A stretch of 64,000 nucleotides of DNA from JAPPHA01 sp965221575 (GCA_965221575.1 CBDCSM010000014.1:1-64000), one strand, 5' to 3'; shown: positions 18,175-27,766, numbered from the stretch's first letter. The notes: a model not told the origin generated them from the sequence alone. Translations and numbers: made by a program.

Positions 18175-18474
18175 ATGCGCCGCTGTCCAACCTGCGGTGC
18201 AAAGCACATCGACGGACCTTGCTGCCGTCGCTGTCGAACAGACTTGCAGCAAGTGGTTGGCGTTGAGCAAGCTGCGGTTCGAGCGCGAAAACAGGCCTCC
18301 CGCGCACTCGCAAGGGGCCACCGCCACAAGGCAAGGGCCTTCGCGGAAAAGGCTTGCAGACTTCACCGTTCCGATACGTCCATTACCATCCGCGCGCTGG
18401 TCGCACTCGCGGACGGTGAATTCGATCTCGCACTCCGACTTTGGCTGGAAATCGAGAAAGAACGCACCACGTGA
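18175..18474 (+). CDS. Zinc-ribbon protein with short helical tail, end of chaperone operon
   Basis: A 99-residue protein starting four bases after the Hsp70 stop. The N-terminus has paired cysteines (RRCPTCGAKH, then CCRRCRTDL) of a zinc-ribbon kind. Residues 45-95 form helices resembling one TPR-like unit (KARAFAEKACRLHRSD, then DGEFDLALRLWLEIE). The spacing makes it part of the same transcript. Function is unknown; an adaptor or client-binding factor for the Hsp70 or the 924-residue repeat protein is inferred. Confidence 0.8.
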   Translation: MRRCPTCGAKHIDGPCCRRCRTDLQQVVGVEQAAVRARKQASRALARGHRHKARAFAEKACRLHRSDTSITIRALVALADGEFDLALRLWLEIEKERTT

Positions 18475-19005
18475 CGCCAAGGATCACGTCTCCTGACTCA
18501 TGTGCAGGGGTTCATGGTTCAAATCGGCAGGTTTCGGCCATGCATTTGGGGACATGCCAGATTGACTGGGCGAACCCGGCGACCGCGACTTTGCCGGGCA
18601 TCCTGACATTTCCTCAAACTGATGATACCGAATCGAACCCGCACTCAATTGCGTCGCGGGTTGTGACTCGGCGAACACGAAAACGGTCGCGTTCAGGCCT
18701 GCATCCGGTCGCCGATGTCGGGGCCAGCCGCCATCTCGCCAATCCGGAATCAACACCGCGCCTTGACCAAACGTTCCAAAACCACGGGAGCCGGAAACAC
18801 CTGGAAATGGCCATCCAGGACCTTTCGATGATCACAACGTCGGGACACGACGGTTTCGATCGTCACGGACCAGGCAACGAACGCCGCACGACACATGGAC
18901 CTTCGGGACAATCGATAGTCAATTGATGGCGAGCGTGCTCACGGTCCTTTCGGGTCAAATGAGAGAATCCCGACCAACGCGAAATTGTCAACGGGACCGG
19001 CGTGA
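18475..19005. other. Gap without a supported gene
   Basis: About 530 bases between the convergent chaperone operon and the methyltransferase gene. No frame carries a known protein pattern, no hairpin with a T tract was found, and no tRNA fold could be made; a GGTTCAAATC near 18510 resembles a T-arm by chance, with no acceptor stem. Confidence 0.5.
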
Positions 19006-19761
19006 CTACAGGTTGATCTCGCAGCCTTCACGCAGGATTCGGCTGGCCTCGGCAGAATGAGACTCCGTGCCTTCCACATGTACGCGACCCTGATGGACGG
19101 TCAACGGCGGGAGCAACCTGTCGGGTGATTTTGCGCCTTTCCGGGCACGAACCAGAACCCGGTTGGCCGGACGGCCCTCCCGCGAAGCAATCGGCAGAAC
19201 CCGAATGTCACCAGCGAACCCGCCCAGTGCCGCAAGAACCCCGCTCAGCCGGGCGGCCCGGTGGACGACCGTCATGTATCCGCCTGGTTTCAGCCTTCGG
19301 GCACCGCATGAAAGCCAGTCAGCCAGGTTCACCCCCTCGTTGACCGCGATGTCCTTGCCGGCGTCTGCCGGCGATGACGCGGTCCCTGCCTCGAAATAAG
19401 GCGGGTTCGAGATGACGTGGTCGAAGCTCCGGGCCACGAGTTCGGCGGGCATCGCGCCGACATCGCCGGTCGTGACCGAAATGGAAATTGCGTTCAGACG
19501 GGCGTTTTCCCTGGCCAATGCTGCGTAGGCCGGTTGCACCTCGAGGCCGAATATCTCCAATCCGCGGACTCTCCAGCCGAGACACAGGCCGGCGACTCCC
19601 GTCCCGCAGCCGAGATCCAGTACCGATTCGCCGGACCGGGCGGGTACGGCTGCCGCAAGGAAAACGGAATCAGGTGATGCGCGAAAACCCGACACGGGTT
19701 GCAGGGCCCGAATGCGCCCGTCAAGAAAGGCATCCATGCTGGTTGCCATGCCACCAGCCAT
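19006..19761 (-). CDS. TrmN6-like SAM-dependent methyltransferase
   Basis: A 251-residue class I methyltransferase. The SAM motif LDLGCGTGVAGL and the catalytic SNPPYF, typical of N6-adenine methylation, are both present. Length and layout match YfiC/TrmN6, which methylates adenine 37 of tRNA-Val, and relatives acting on other nucleic acids. The N-terminal DAFLDGRIRALQPVSGFR matches this branch. It follows the DUF2007 gene without a gap on the same strand, a pairing frequent in alphaproteobacteria. Exact substrate is inferred. Confidence 0.85.
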   Translation of the reverse strand: MAGGMATSMDAFLDGRIRALQPVSGFRASPDSVFLAAAVPARSGESVLDLGCGTGVAGLCLGWRVRGLEIFGLEVQPAYAALARENARLNAISISVTTGDVGAMPAELVARSFDHVISNPPYFEAGTASSPADAGKDIAVNEGVNLADWLSCGARRLKPGGYMTVVHRAARLSGVLAALGGFAGDIRVLPIASREGRPANRVLVRARKGAKSPDRLLPPLTVHQGRVHVEGTESHSAEASRILREGCEINL

Positions 19762-19980
19762 CTAGTCGGCGGGTACGTCGATATCGTTATCCCGAAGAAT
19801 TGCCCTCGCGAGGAAATAGTCCCGGTCACTGACCATGATCCGCCGGGGCATGATTCCGATCGAACCTTCGAGAATGCTCATGTGGACGTCCATCGTGAAG
19901 CATTCTATACCTTCGCCGGTCAGAAGCGCCTCTGAAAAGGCGATGATCGTCGGATCATTGGTACGCAACAACTCTCGCAT
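19762..19980 (-). CDS. DUF2007 family small protein
   Basis: A 72-residue protein starting at 19980: MRELLRTNDPTIIAFSEALL, then GIECFTMDVH and RIMVSDRDYFLARAIL. This is the DUF2007 pattern, a ferredoxin-like-fold putative signal-transducing or metal-binding domain of unknown function. Longer upstream starts run into the divergent prenyl synthase region and lack family similarity. It abuts the methyltransferase gene and is divergent from the prenyl synthase by about 70 bases. Confidence 0.85.
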   Translation of the reverse strand: MRELLRTNDPTIIAFSEALLTGEGIECFTMDVHMSILEGSIGIMPRRIMVSDRDYFLARAILRDNDIDVPAD

Positions 19981-20049
19981 GCCGGAGCAATACCGGACTG
20001 GGACGGGATTTGTCGAGGCTGTCGCGATTGCTCCACAGGGTAAGCCAGA

Positions 20050-21084
20050 TTGGGTTCGCCATTGTCGATACCAAGCACGTTGCTGACTGAAACCAGCCCT
20101 GAACCGGTCGAGCGCCTGGGATTGATCCTTGCGGACGATCTCGCCGAGGTCGACGAAGTCATCCGCAACCGGATGAAATCCCGGAACGCGCCTCGGGTCG
20201 AGGACGTGGCTGCCCATTTATTCGACGGCGGCGGAAAGCGGCTAAGACCGTTGCTCACCCTGGCAGCGGCACGACTGTGTGGCTACACGGGCAAATCACA
20301 CATCGGGCTGGCAGCGACGGTCGAGCTGATCCATACGGCCACGCTTCTGCACGACGACGTGGTCGATGAAAGCCAGCGTCGGCGCGGTCGCCCGACCGCC
20401 AACCTGCTTTGGGACAACAAGTCCTCGGTTCTTGTCGGTGATTATCTTTTTTCGCGTTCGTTCCAGCTCATGGTCGAGACCGGGTCAATACGGGTCCTCG
20501 ATGTCCTCGCCAATGCTGCCGCGACCATAGCCGAGGGCGAGGTTCTGCAGCTGACCGCGAGCCGAAGCCTGGCCACGGACGAGGCAACCTACCTGAAGGT
20601 CATCCGGGGAAAGACCGCGGCCCTGTTTTCTGCCGCGGCTGAAGTGGGCGCCATCATCGCCGGAGCCTCCGACGACATCGTCGCCGGGCTTCGCGACTTC
20701 GGACTTGCATTCGGCATCAGTTTCCAGATCACCGACGACATTCTCGACTACCGTGGACATTCCGGCGGGCTACGAAAGAACGTTGGCGACGACTTTCGCG
20801 AAAGCAAGCTCACGCTCCCGGTGATCAAGGCCGTTGCAGAGGGAACCCCGGAAGAGATCATTTTCTGGAAGAGGGTCATCGAACTCGGTCAGTCCGGCGA
20901 TGGAGACTTTGCCAAGGCACTGCAGATTCTGGAACGCCGCGGCAGCCTCGGTCACGCACGTTCCGATGCGGTGGAATGGTCCGACAAGGCAAGGCTCGCC
21001 CTATCGCCGGTCCCGGAGTCTGAAATCGGCATCCGCGGCCTTCTCATGGGTCTCGCCGAACGTTCCGTTTCACGCCTGAACTGA
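20050..21084 (+). CDS. ispB: Polyprenyl diphosphate synthase (octaprenyl type)
   Basis: A 344-residue trans-prenyltransferase. The first aspartate-rich motif is DDVVD at 102-106, followed by RRRGRPTAN; the second is DDILD at 229-233. GGKRLRP at 61-67 is also present. It lengthens farnesyl diphosphate with isopentenyl diphosphate to the chain used for ubiquinone. Length and GGKRLRPLL position fit IspB better than the shorter farnesyl synthases (about 290-300). The start appears to be TTG at 20050; a later ATG would cut into the conserved N-terminal helix. Final chain length is an inference. Confidence 0.9.
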   Translation: MGSPLSIPSTLLTETSPEPVERLGLILADDLAEVDEVIRNRMKSRNAPRVEDVAAHLFDGGGKRLRPLLTLAAARLCGYTGKSHIGLAATVELIHTATLLHDDVVDESQRRRGRPTANLLWDNKSSVLVGDYLFSRSFQLMVETGSIRVLDVLANAAATIAEGEVLQLTASRSLATDEATYLKVIRGKTAALFSAAAEVGAIIAGASDDIVAGLRDFGLAFGISFQITDDILDYRGHSGGLRKNVGDDFRESKLTLPVIKAVAEGTPEEIIFWKRVIELGQSGDGDFAKALQILERRGSLGHARSDAVEWSDKARLALSPVPESEIGIRGLLMGLAERSVSRLN

Positions 21085-21213
21085 TCGCTCGTCGTGACAA
21101 GGGCGCAAATGTCGCGCGCCAGTGTCCCGTCCCATTCGCCCACCCATGTTTCCCTGGTCGGGCAAGTGGTTGCAGCGGCATGTTCCGGGGCACGGGCCGT
21201 ACAGGCGCCGTTT

Positions 21214-22065
21214 TCACGATCGGGGTCCGTTGACGACGACGGCACGGACCCACCAGTCCGCCTGCGCTTGCCGGATCACTGACCGGGCAGTTCGTGCCGC
21301 TTCCAGATCGGTGTAGACACCAAAGCAGGTTGCGCCCGACCCCGTCATTCGAACGAGGCCGGCGCCAGTCGCCCGCAACGCCCGCTTGACGTCAATGATT
21401 GACGGCTCCAGCCGGGCGGCAATGGTCTCCAGGTCGTTCCGCAGGCGGCCCAGCCATTCGACGGCGTCCGCAAGATTCAGGTTCCGGGAAGGTGGAACAG
21501 CCTGATCCCCGGCGGAATCGCAAACCTCGTTTGCTTCGAATACCCGTGACGTTTGGACATGCCGTCCGGGGTTGACCAGGACGATCGGAAACTGCGGAAG
21601 GCAGGTCACGGCCTCGACGATCTCTCCTGTCCCGCGAACCCGTGCGGCCACGCTCTCCATGCACACGGGGACATCGGCTCCGAGGAATTCCGTCTCTGCC
21701 GCAGGAGGGACAGGTACGTTCCAGAGACGCGCAAGCCCCCGGATCGCGGCGGCCGCATCGGCCGATCCACCGCCCATGCCGGACGCAACGGGGAGTGACT
21801 TGTCGAGCGAGATCGCCGCACCTGCCGAACCCTCGAGCCATCGGGCCGCGCGAACGACAAGATTGTCATCCTGGTCATCCGGCAGCGCTACCGCGAAACG
21901 ACCGCGCGCGACCAGTGACAATTCGCGTGCGTGCCTGAAATCGAGTGAATCGCCTATGTCGGCAAATGCGACGAGGCTGTCGAGCAGGTGGTAGCCGTCG
22001 TGCCGTCGCCCGACGACATGCAAGGACAGGTTGATCTTGGCAAGCGCCCGCTCACTGATCGCCAT
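21214..22065 (-). CDS. ispE: 4-diphosphocytidyl-2-C-methyl-D-erythritol kinase
   Basis: A 283-residue GHMP kinase. N-terminal AKINLSLHVVGRRHDGYHLL is diagnostic for IspE, and the ATP loop PVASGMGGGSADAAAA is intact; RMTGSGATCFGVY near the C-terminus completes the fold. It performs the fourth step of the MEP isoprenoid pathway in the cytoplasm and thus supplies the prenyl synthase encoded next to it, transcribed convergently. Its 5' end overlaps the TPR gene stop by 14 bases on the same strand, indicating co-transcription. Confidence 0.95.
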   Translation of the reverse strand: MAISERALAKINLSLHVVGRRHDGYHLLDSLVAFADIGDSLDFRHARELSLVARGRFAVALPDDQDDNLVVRAARWLEGSAGAAISLDKSLPVASGMGGGSADAAAAIRGLARLWNVPVPPAAETEFLGADVPVCMESVAARVRGTGEIVEAVTCLPQFPIVLVNPGRHVQTSRVFEANEVCDSAGDQAVPPSRNLNLADAVEWLGRLRNDLETIAARLEPSIIDVKRALRATGAGLVRMTGSGATCFGVYTDLEAARTARSVIRQAQADWWVRAVVVNGPRS

Positions 22066-23878
22066 TGCCAGTCAAAGCAGAGGTCTGTTCCTCTTCGAGA
22101 ACCATGTCCAGCCCGACTACCAGTTTACGGCGGATTCTGTTCGCGTCCTTTTCTTCGGCTCCGAAAGTCAGCGCCCGCCTCCATTGGGCCTCGGCCTCCC
22201 TCCTGCGATCGACCATCCAGTACGCGTCTCCAAGGTGGTCATTGATGACAGGTTCGGCAGGGTCGAGTTCAGCCGCGCGCTCGAGGGTGGTGACCGCGTC
22301 CTCGTACAATCCCTGGCGGTAGAATACCCATCCCAGGCTATCCAGGATGAACCCGTCATTCGGCCGTCTCTCCACCGCGCTCTCGACCATCGCGCGTGCT
22401 TCGTCGAGTTTGACACCCATGTCGGCAAGGCTGTAGCCCAGATAATTGAGCACGAGAGGTTGTTCCGGCGACAGTGACAACGCAAACCGGAAGTCGGCCT
22501 CGGCCTCTTCCCATCGGCCGGTGCGTTCATAGGTAATGCCGCGCGCGTAATACAAGAACCAGCTGTTCTGCCCAGGGTTCCTTATCAGGTCGGCCGCCGC
22601 GTTGTAGGCGTGGGTCGCTTCGCCATAGCGTTCTTCGCTTCTGAGCGCGTCTCCCAGCGTTGCGTGGACACGCCTGATGTCCGGATACATTTCGGCCATT
22701 TCCCCGAGCGCCGCGATGGCGCCGTCGGCATCGCCGGATTCCAGCATCACGTCTGAAATTCCTATCCGGGCATCAAGGAAAAGCGGGTCATCTTCACCGA
22801 TGCTTTCGAAGGCCTTGGCAGCCTGCTCGTACTGCCCGAAATCCAGAAAGATATTCCCCACTCTCAGGGTTGATTCGGTAAAGTCCGGTCTCATGTATTC
22901 AGCGAGCCTGGCATGCGCCATTTCGAAATGGTTCGAGCGCCGACTCGGGAATTGCGTTGCCACGAGGTAGAGAACCTCGGTGATTCCATCCGCAGGGCTG
23001 CGAATGAAGTCGAACTCGAATGGCGGGCCGGCATCGACCCGCTCAATCAAAGCCTGGAGATTCGTGAGACCGGACGCCGGATAGGAATCCAGCGTTTCCG
23101 TCAGAAGTGTCCTGGCGGCATCGACATGGCCCGCCTGCAGCAGGGTCTGAACATGCGCATCAATGTACCCGCGGTTCATCCGGAAAGCGTTCGTTCCCGA
23201 AATCTCTTCGTTGATCTCATGGGCGCTTTCGTAGTCTCCGACATGTGCGAGGGCGAGCATCTTATGGAAACTCCCGATGACCATTTCGGTCTCGGTCTCG
23301 ACAAGGCTGTCAAACGTTTCGGTGGCCTGGTTCATCGAACCTTGCCCCAATTCCGTCCAGCCTGTCAGCAGGCCGCCGGTGATTCTGTGCAGCAACTGCA
23401 GCGTGCGCAGGTTCGTCCTGGTCCACAGGTACCCTTCCCTGGTCACGAAAGGGACCTCGCCTTCGATCTGCCGATCGGGGTCGGTCAGGAAAAGGTATTC
23501 CGCCAAATGGTGTCCGGCGCTTTCGTAGTTCCCGACCCTGGCTGATTCGACGAACAGGCAGAGGTTAGTCAACCAGTCGGACGTTTCGAACGCGTCCAGT
23601 TTCGCCGCGACCTCGACCGCATTGGCCATGTCGCCGGCTCCCACGTAGGAAACGAGCGAATCCCGCAAGATGGATTCGTGCTCACTCCCAGATTCGAAGA
23701 TCCTTCCGTAGAATTGCCCGGCCCTTTCGTAATCACCCACCCTCAGGGCACTTTCCGCTCCCAGAAATGCACTGGACAGGCTCATCTGGGCGGCGATTGC
23801 GGCATTGATCGACGCGACGAGTATCACGATCGCCTGAACGAGCGCGCGAATGTTCCGTGAGTCATGCAATGCGGTCAT
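22052..23878 (-). CDS. Exported tetratricopeptide-repeat protein
   Basis: A 608-residue protein. A signal peptide is visible (RALVQAIVILVASINAAIAA, cleavage near residue 31). The rest is a chain of TPR units, such as NSWFLYYARGITYERTGRWE, then LNYLGYSLADMG and DSLGWVFYRQGLYEDAV towards the C-terminus. The start at 23878 puts the signal peptide at the N-terminus; a GTG start 54 bases upstream is possible. Homologues lie beside ispE in many alphaproteobacteria, but no function is known; protein-protein contacts in the periplasm or outer membrane are likely. Confidence 0.88.
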   Translation of the reverse strand: MTALHDSRNIRALVQAIVILVASINAAIAAQMSLSSAFLGAESALRVGDYERAGQFYGRIFESGSEHESILRDSLVSYVGAGDMANAVEVAAKLDAFETSDWLTNLCLFVESARVGNYESAGHHLAEYLFLTDPDRQIEGEVPFVTREGYLWTRTNLRTLQLLHRITGGLLTGWTELGQGSMNQATETFDSLVETETEMVIGSFHKMLALAHVGDYESAHEINEEISGTNAFRMNRGYIDAHVQTLLQAGHVDAARTLLTETLDSYPASGLTNLQALIERVDAGPPFEFDFIRSPADGITEVLYLVATQFPSRRSNHFEMAHARLAEYMRPDFTESTLRVGNIFLDFGQYEQAAKAFESIGEDDPLFLDARIGISDVMLESGDADGAIAALGEMAEMYPDIRRVHATLGDALRSEERYGEATHAYNAAADLIRNPGQNSWFLYYARGITYERTGRWEEAEADFRFALSLSPEQPLVLNYLGYSLADMGVKLDEARAMVESAVERRPNDGFILDSLGWVFYRQGLYEDAVTTLERAAELDPAEPVINDHLGDAYWMVDRRREAEAQWRRALTFGAEEKDANRIRRKLVVGLDMVLEEEQTSALTGNGDQ

Positions 23879-24032
23879 CCCTCTTGCTGGTGGATCAACG
23901 ATACGGGTCCAAAAAGCTGGATTCGCGATCACATGTCAATGCTCCGCCCGGTTGCAAAGTTGTTACCGCGCTGTCGCGATTCACACGAACGCACCGGCTG
24001 AGACAATTCAGGCTGCAGGCCCGTCTCCGCAT

Positions 24033-25691
24033 TCACATGTTCGGATAGTTCGGACCGTCACCGCCTTGCGGAGTCGCCCAGTCAATGTTCTGGCTCGGGT
24101 CCTTGATATCGCATGTCTTGCAGTGCACGCAGTTTCCGGGATTGATCTGAAACCTCGCTTCATCATCTTCCTCTGCACCGCGAAGGACTTCGTAGACACC
24201 AGCGGGGCAGTACCGCTCCGCGGGCTCCCCGTACTCCGGCAGATTGACCCGGATCGGAATGTCCTCGTCGCGGAGTTGCAGGTGGCAGGGCTGGTCCTCT
24301 TCGTGGTTGGTCCCGGAAAAGCTGACGTTCGTCAAACGGTCGAAGCTGACCACACGGTCGGGCAAGGGATAGGCGATCGGACTGTGATCGGCCGCACGTT
24401 CGGTTGATTCGGAATCGGTCTTTCCGTGCCTGAGCGTCCCGAGCGGGTTCCAGCCGGTCATGTTTGCGACCCACATGTCGAAACCGCCGGCAACAAGCGA
24501 AGAAAGCATGCCAAATCTCGACCATAGCGGTTTGACGTTGCGCACTGGCCGGAGGTCCCTGGCGATCGGACCGCTCCTGACGTCGGTTTCATATTCTTCC
24601 AGCACGTCCCCGGCGCGGCCAGCCGCGATCGCATCAGCCGCGGCATTGGCGGCGGCGATTCCGGACAGCATGGCGTTATGGTTTCCCTTGATCCTCGGAA
24701 CATTGACCAGACCGGCCGAACATCCAAGTAACGCGCCGCCCGGGAAAACAAGTCTTGGAATCGATTGCCATCCGCCTTCGGTGATCGCCCTTGCGCCATA
24801 GGCGATTCTCTTGCCTCCTTCGAGCAGCGCACTGATTTCGGGGTGATGCTTGAACCGCTGAAACTCCATGTACGGAAACAGGTGCGGGTTCCTGTAGTTC
24901 AGGTGAACGACAAAACCGATAAACAGCTGATTGCCGTCCGCGTGGTAGACGAAGGATCCGCCGCCGGCACTCTTGCCGAGCGGCCATCCCATCGTGTGCA
25001 TGACCGTGCCTTCGCGGTGCCTTTCGGGATCGATTTCCCAGATTTCCTTCATGCCGATCCCGAACTTCGGCACGTCGTGGTCTTCCGCCAGGCCGAACCT
25101 TGCAATGACCTGCTTGGACAGGGAGCCTCGGACTCCTTCGGCCAGGAAGACATACCGTCCGCGCAGTTCCATTCCCGGTTCGTAGTGCGGGCCCGGAGTC
25201 CCGTCCCTTTGCAATCCGAATTCGCCCGCGACAACGCCACGGACGGTTCCGGTTTCATCGAGGACGAGTTCCGAACAGGCCATTCCGGGGAAGATCTCGA
25301 CGCCGAGATCTTCCGCCTGTTCCGCCATCCACCTGCACACGTTTCCCATCGAAACGATGTAGTTGCCGTGATTGCTCAGCAGTGGCGGCATCGGGAAATT
25401 GGGGATCCGCAAAGACCCACCTTCTCCGAGAATCAGGAACCTGTCCCTTCGGACAGGGACCGTGATCGGGGAACCCCTTTCCTTCCAGTCGGGAATGAGG
25501 GTGGTCAGCCCCGCCGGGTCCAGTACCGCGCCCGAAAGGATATGGGCTCCGACTTCGGATCCCTTTTCAAGAACGACGACCTGCAATTCCGGATTGCGCT
25601 GCTTGAGGCGGATCGCGGCGGAAAGCCCGGCAGGGCCCGCCCCGACGATCACGACATCGTAATCCATGGATTCCCTGGCGACCTCTGTCAT
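24033..25691 (-). CDS. Electron transfer flavoprotein-ubiquinone oxidoreductase
   Basis: A protein of about 552 residues. The FAD site VVIVGAGPAGLSAAIRLKQ is near the N-terminus, and the C-terminal ferredoxin-like end has CPAGVYEV, then NPGNCVHCKTCDIKDP, giving the four cysteines of a 4Fe-4S cluster, ending GPNYPNM as in known ETF-QO. It moves electrons from acyl-CoA dehydrogenases, through ETF, to ubiquinone at the membrane. The start at 25691 (MTEVARESMDYD) matches family N-termini; 15 more residues are possible upstream. It links with the two acyl-CoA ligases in the window only by general metabolism. Confidence 0.95.
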   Translation of the reverse strand: MTEVARESMDYDVVIVGAGPAGLSAAIRLKQRNPELQVVVLEKGSEVGAHILSGAVLDPAGLTTLIPDWKERGSPITVPVRRDRFLILGEGGSLRIPNFPMPPLLSNHGNYIVSMGNVCRWMAEQAEDLGVEIFPGMACSELVLDETGTVRGVVAGEFGLQRDGTPGPHYEPGMELRGRYVFLAEGVRGSLSKQVIARFGLAEDHDVPKFGIGMKEIWEIDPERHREGTVMHTMGWPLGKSAGGGSFVYHADGNQLFIGFVVHLNYRNPHLFPYMEFQRFKHHPEISALLEGGKRIAYGARAITEGGWQSIPRLVFPGGALLGCSAGLVNVPRIKGNHNAMLSGIAAANAAADAIAAGRAGDVLEEYETDVRSGPIARDLRPVRNVKPLWSRFGMLSSLVAGGFDMWVANMTGWNPLGTLRHGKTDSESTERAADHSPIAYPLPDRVVSFDRLTNVSFSGTNHEEDQPCHLQLRDEDIPIRVNLPEYGEPAERYCPAGVYEVLRGAEEDDEARFQINPGNCVHCKTCDIKDPSQNIDWATPQGGDGPNYPNM

Positions 25692-25877
25692 CCTGACCCT
25701 GCTCCCGTCTCTGGCTTGCATCCGCTCGAAGTACATTAGGGGTCAATGCCCTTACCGGCAACGCCAATCGCGGTTTTTGGCGCGTCGGACGCGGGCCGGG
25801 AAACAGGTCCTTGCACCATTCCGGCGACTTAAACTATTTGTGGACCGTTCCCCCGAATCGCCGAAACGGAATTCGTG

Positions 25878-26348
25878 ATGCGAAAGACCCTCTTGACCGA
25901 ATCCGGCTTCAGAACCCTGGATGCTGAACTGAGATCCCTGAAGTCCGACAAGCGTCCCGCGATCATCAAGGCCATAGCCGAGGCGCGGGAACATGGCGAC
26001 CTGTCGGAAAACGCCGAGTATCACGCCGCAAAGGAACAGCAGGGTCTGGTCGAACGCAGGATAAGGGAACTCGAAGCCCTGGTCGGGCGCGCCGAGGTCA
26101 TTGACGTGACCCGCTTGTCGGGGCCGGTCAAGTTCGGCGCGACCGTGGTCCTCGAGGACGAGGAATCCGGCAAGGAGACGACCTACCAGGTCGTCGGCGA
26201 ACCGGAGGCCGACATCCGAAAAGGCAGGATCAGCACCAGTTCGCCGATCGGCCGCGCGTTGATCGGGAAATCGGAAGGCGACTCCGTGGAGGTCACCACG
26301 CCGGGTGGCGAACGGTACTATGAAATCCTGAGCATCCGCTACATTTGA
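25878..26348 (+). CDS. greA: Transcription elongation factor GreA
   Basis: A 156-residue GreA. The N-terminal coiled coil carries the acidic tip residues in AEAREHGDLSENAEYHAAKE, and the C-terminal FKBP-like domain ends SPIGRALIGKSEGDSVEV, both diagnostic. It binds the RNA polymerase secondary channel and stimulates cleavage of backtracked transcripts. A GTG three bases earlier is an alternative start. It is divergent from ETF-QO and convergent with moeA. Confidence 0.96.
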   Translation: MRKTLLTESGFRTLDAELRSLKSDKRPAIIKAIAEAREHGDLSENAEYHAAKEQQGLVERRIRELEALVGRAEVIDVTRLSGPVKFGATVVLEDEESGKETTYQVVGEPEADIRKGRISTSSPIGRALIGKSEGDSVEVTTPGGERYYEILSIRYI

Positions 26349-26485
26349 CGGGAACCTGGTAGACCGCCCGGCCGGGCAATCGGGAAAGCGTCACGGCGTT
26401 GCTGCTGCTTCGCCCGGTGCAGCGCAATGCGGGAACGAATTCGACGGTTTCGCAGTGCGGAGGCGACCCGCGTCTCCATGTCGTC

Positions 26486-27766
26486 TCAGAGACCGAACCC
26501 GGAGTATGGCAGATACTTGACCGGGTCCTCTTCACGAACGCTCAATGCCCCGTGTTCAAGCTCGACCAGGCCGTCTGACCAGGCAAGGCCCGAAATCCGC
26601 CCCGATCCTTCGGATGCGAACGGAATTGCCCTGCCATTGGCATCGATTCGGGCGCGCAGGTATTCCCGGCGACCGGGCTTCTTCCGTTTCGAAAACCCGG
26701 AAGGAACAAGGAAACCGCGAGGATCGCTCCAGCTCTCCCCGGCAAGAACCCGGAGTGCCGGAAGTGCGAAGATCAGTGCGCAAACGAAGGCCGCGACCGG
26801 GTTGCCGGGAAGACCGAATACCGGGCAGTCCCGCCAGATCGCCATTGCGAGGGGCCGGCCCGGCTTGATCGCGACGCGCCAGGTCTGCAAGGTTCCTTCG
26901 TCCCGGAGCATGCGAGAGACATGATCTTCATCGCCCGCCGAGGCGCCGCCGGTCGCGATGATCGCATCCGCAGTCCCGGCCCCCCGGTCCAGTGCCGCCC
27001 GGATTTGAGAGGGATCATCCGGCACCCGTCCGAGATCGCAATCGACAAAACCCCATCGCCTGACCAGATCGAGCAACATCGGACGGTTCGAATCGTAAAC
27101 CGCGCCGGTCGCACCGGCCGTGATCCTTCCCGTGCCCACTTCCGAGATTTCATCTCCAGTGGAGAGAACCGCGACAGACAATGACCTGTGGACCGGGACC
27201 CGGGAATGGCCGCAGGCAGTCAGCAATGCGAGATCCTGGGGCCGCAACCGGTGTCCACGTTCAAACAACCTGGTTCCCGCAACAACATCCTCGCCCGAGT
27301 CCCGCGTATTCGCTTTCGGTTTCACCCCGGACCTGAACATGATCCTCGCACCGTCTGTCGATACGTCCTCCTCGAGGACCACGGTGTCGACCCCACGAGG
27401 GATCGGTGCGCCAGTCAGGATGCGCACGGCATCTCCGGATGGGACGGTTCCCGAAAAAGGCTCTCCGGCGGCCGCGCGGCCGGGGACGAGCGGCAGCGTG
27501 ACCGTATCTCCTTCCGTCGCCGGAGACACGGACGTAAACGCGAATCCGTAACCGTCAACGGCGGAATTCGAAAACGGCGGGTTGGAACACCTTGCTGTGA
27601 TATCGGATGCAAGTACCCGGCCTCCGGCAGCCATGACATCCTCGTCTTCTGTGCCGACGACCGTGGCCATCCCTTCCTTCAATGTCGCCAAGGCCTGGTC
27701 TACGGGCGTCCACTCGACGCCCCTGGGCATCGCGAAACAGTCGTTCCTGAGCGGCGGCGGTTTCAT
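26486..27766 (-). CDS. moeA: Molybdopterin molybdenumtransferase MoeA
   Basis: A 426-residue MoeA. Domain marks are NSAVDGYGFA, VRILTGAPIPRGVDTVVLEE, VLSTGDEISEVG and FGLPGNPVAAFV, all in order. It inserts molybdate into adenylated molybdopterin to make the cofactor. Its start overlaps the mobB stop by four bases, so moeA-mobB-mobA-fdhD form one minus-strand block read fdhD first. Users of the cofactor visible in this window are only the sulfite dehydrogenase; fdhD implies a formate dehydrogenase elsewhere. Confidence 0.95.
   Translation of the reverse strand: MKPPPLRNDCFAMPRGVEWTPVDQALATLKEGMATVVGTEDEDVMAAGGRVLASDITARCSNPPFSNSAVDGYGFAFTSVSPATEGDTVTLPLVPGRAAAGEPFSGTVPSGDAVRILTGAPIPRGVDTVVLEEDVSTDGARIMFRSGVKPKANTRDSGEDVVAGTRLFERGHRLRPQDLALLTACGHSRVPVHRSLSVAVLSTGDEISEVGTGRITAGATGAVYDSNRPMLLDLVRRWGFVDCDLGRVPDDPSQIRAALDRGAGTADAIIATGGASAGDEDHVSRMLRDEGTLQTWRVAIKPGRPLAMAIWRDCPVFGLPGNPVAAFVCALIFALPALRVLAGESWSDPRGFLVPSGFSKRKKPGRREYLRARIDANGRAIPFASEGSGRISGLAWSDGLVELEHGALSVREEDPVKYLPYSGFGL

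Noticed and set aside
18500..18535. T-arm-like GGTTCAAATC suggesting a tRNA
   Set aside because: No acceptor stem, D-arm or anticodon stem could be formed around it.
26366..26377. GCCCGGCCGGGC palindrome after greA as a terminator
   Set aside because: Zero-base loop and no T tract; likely chance in GC-rich DNA.
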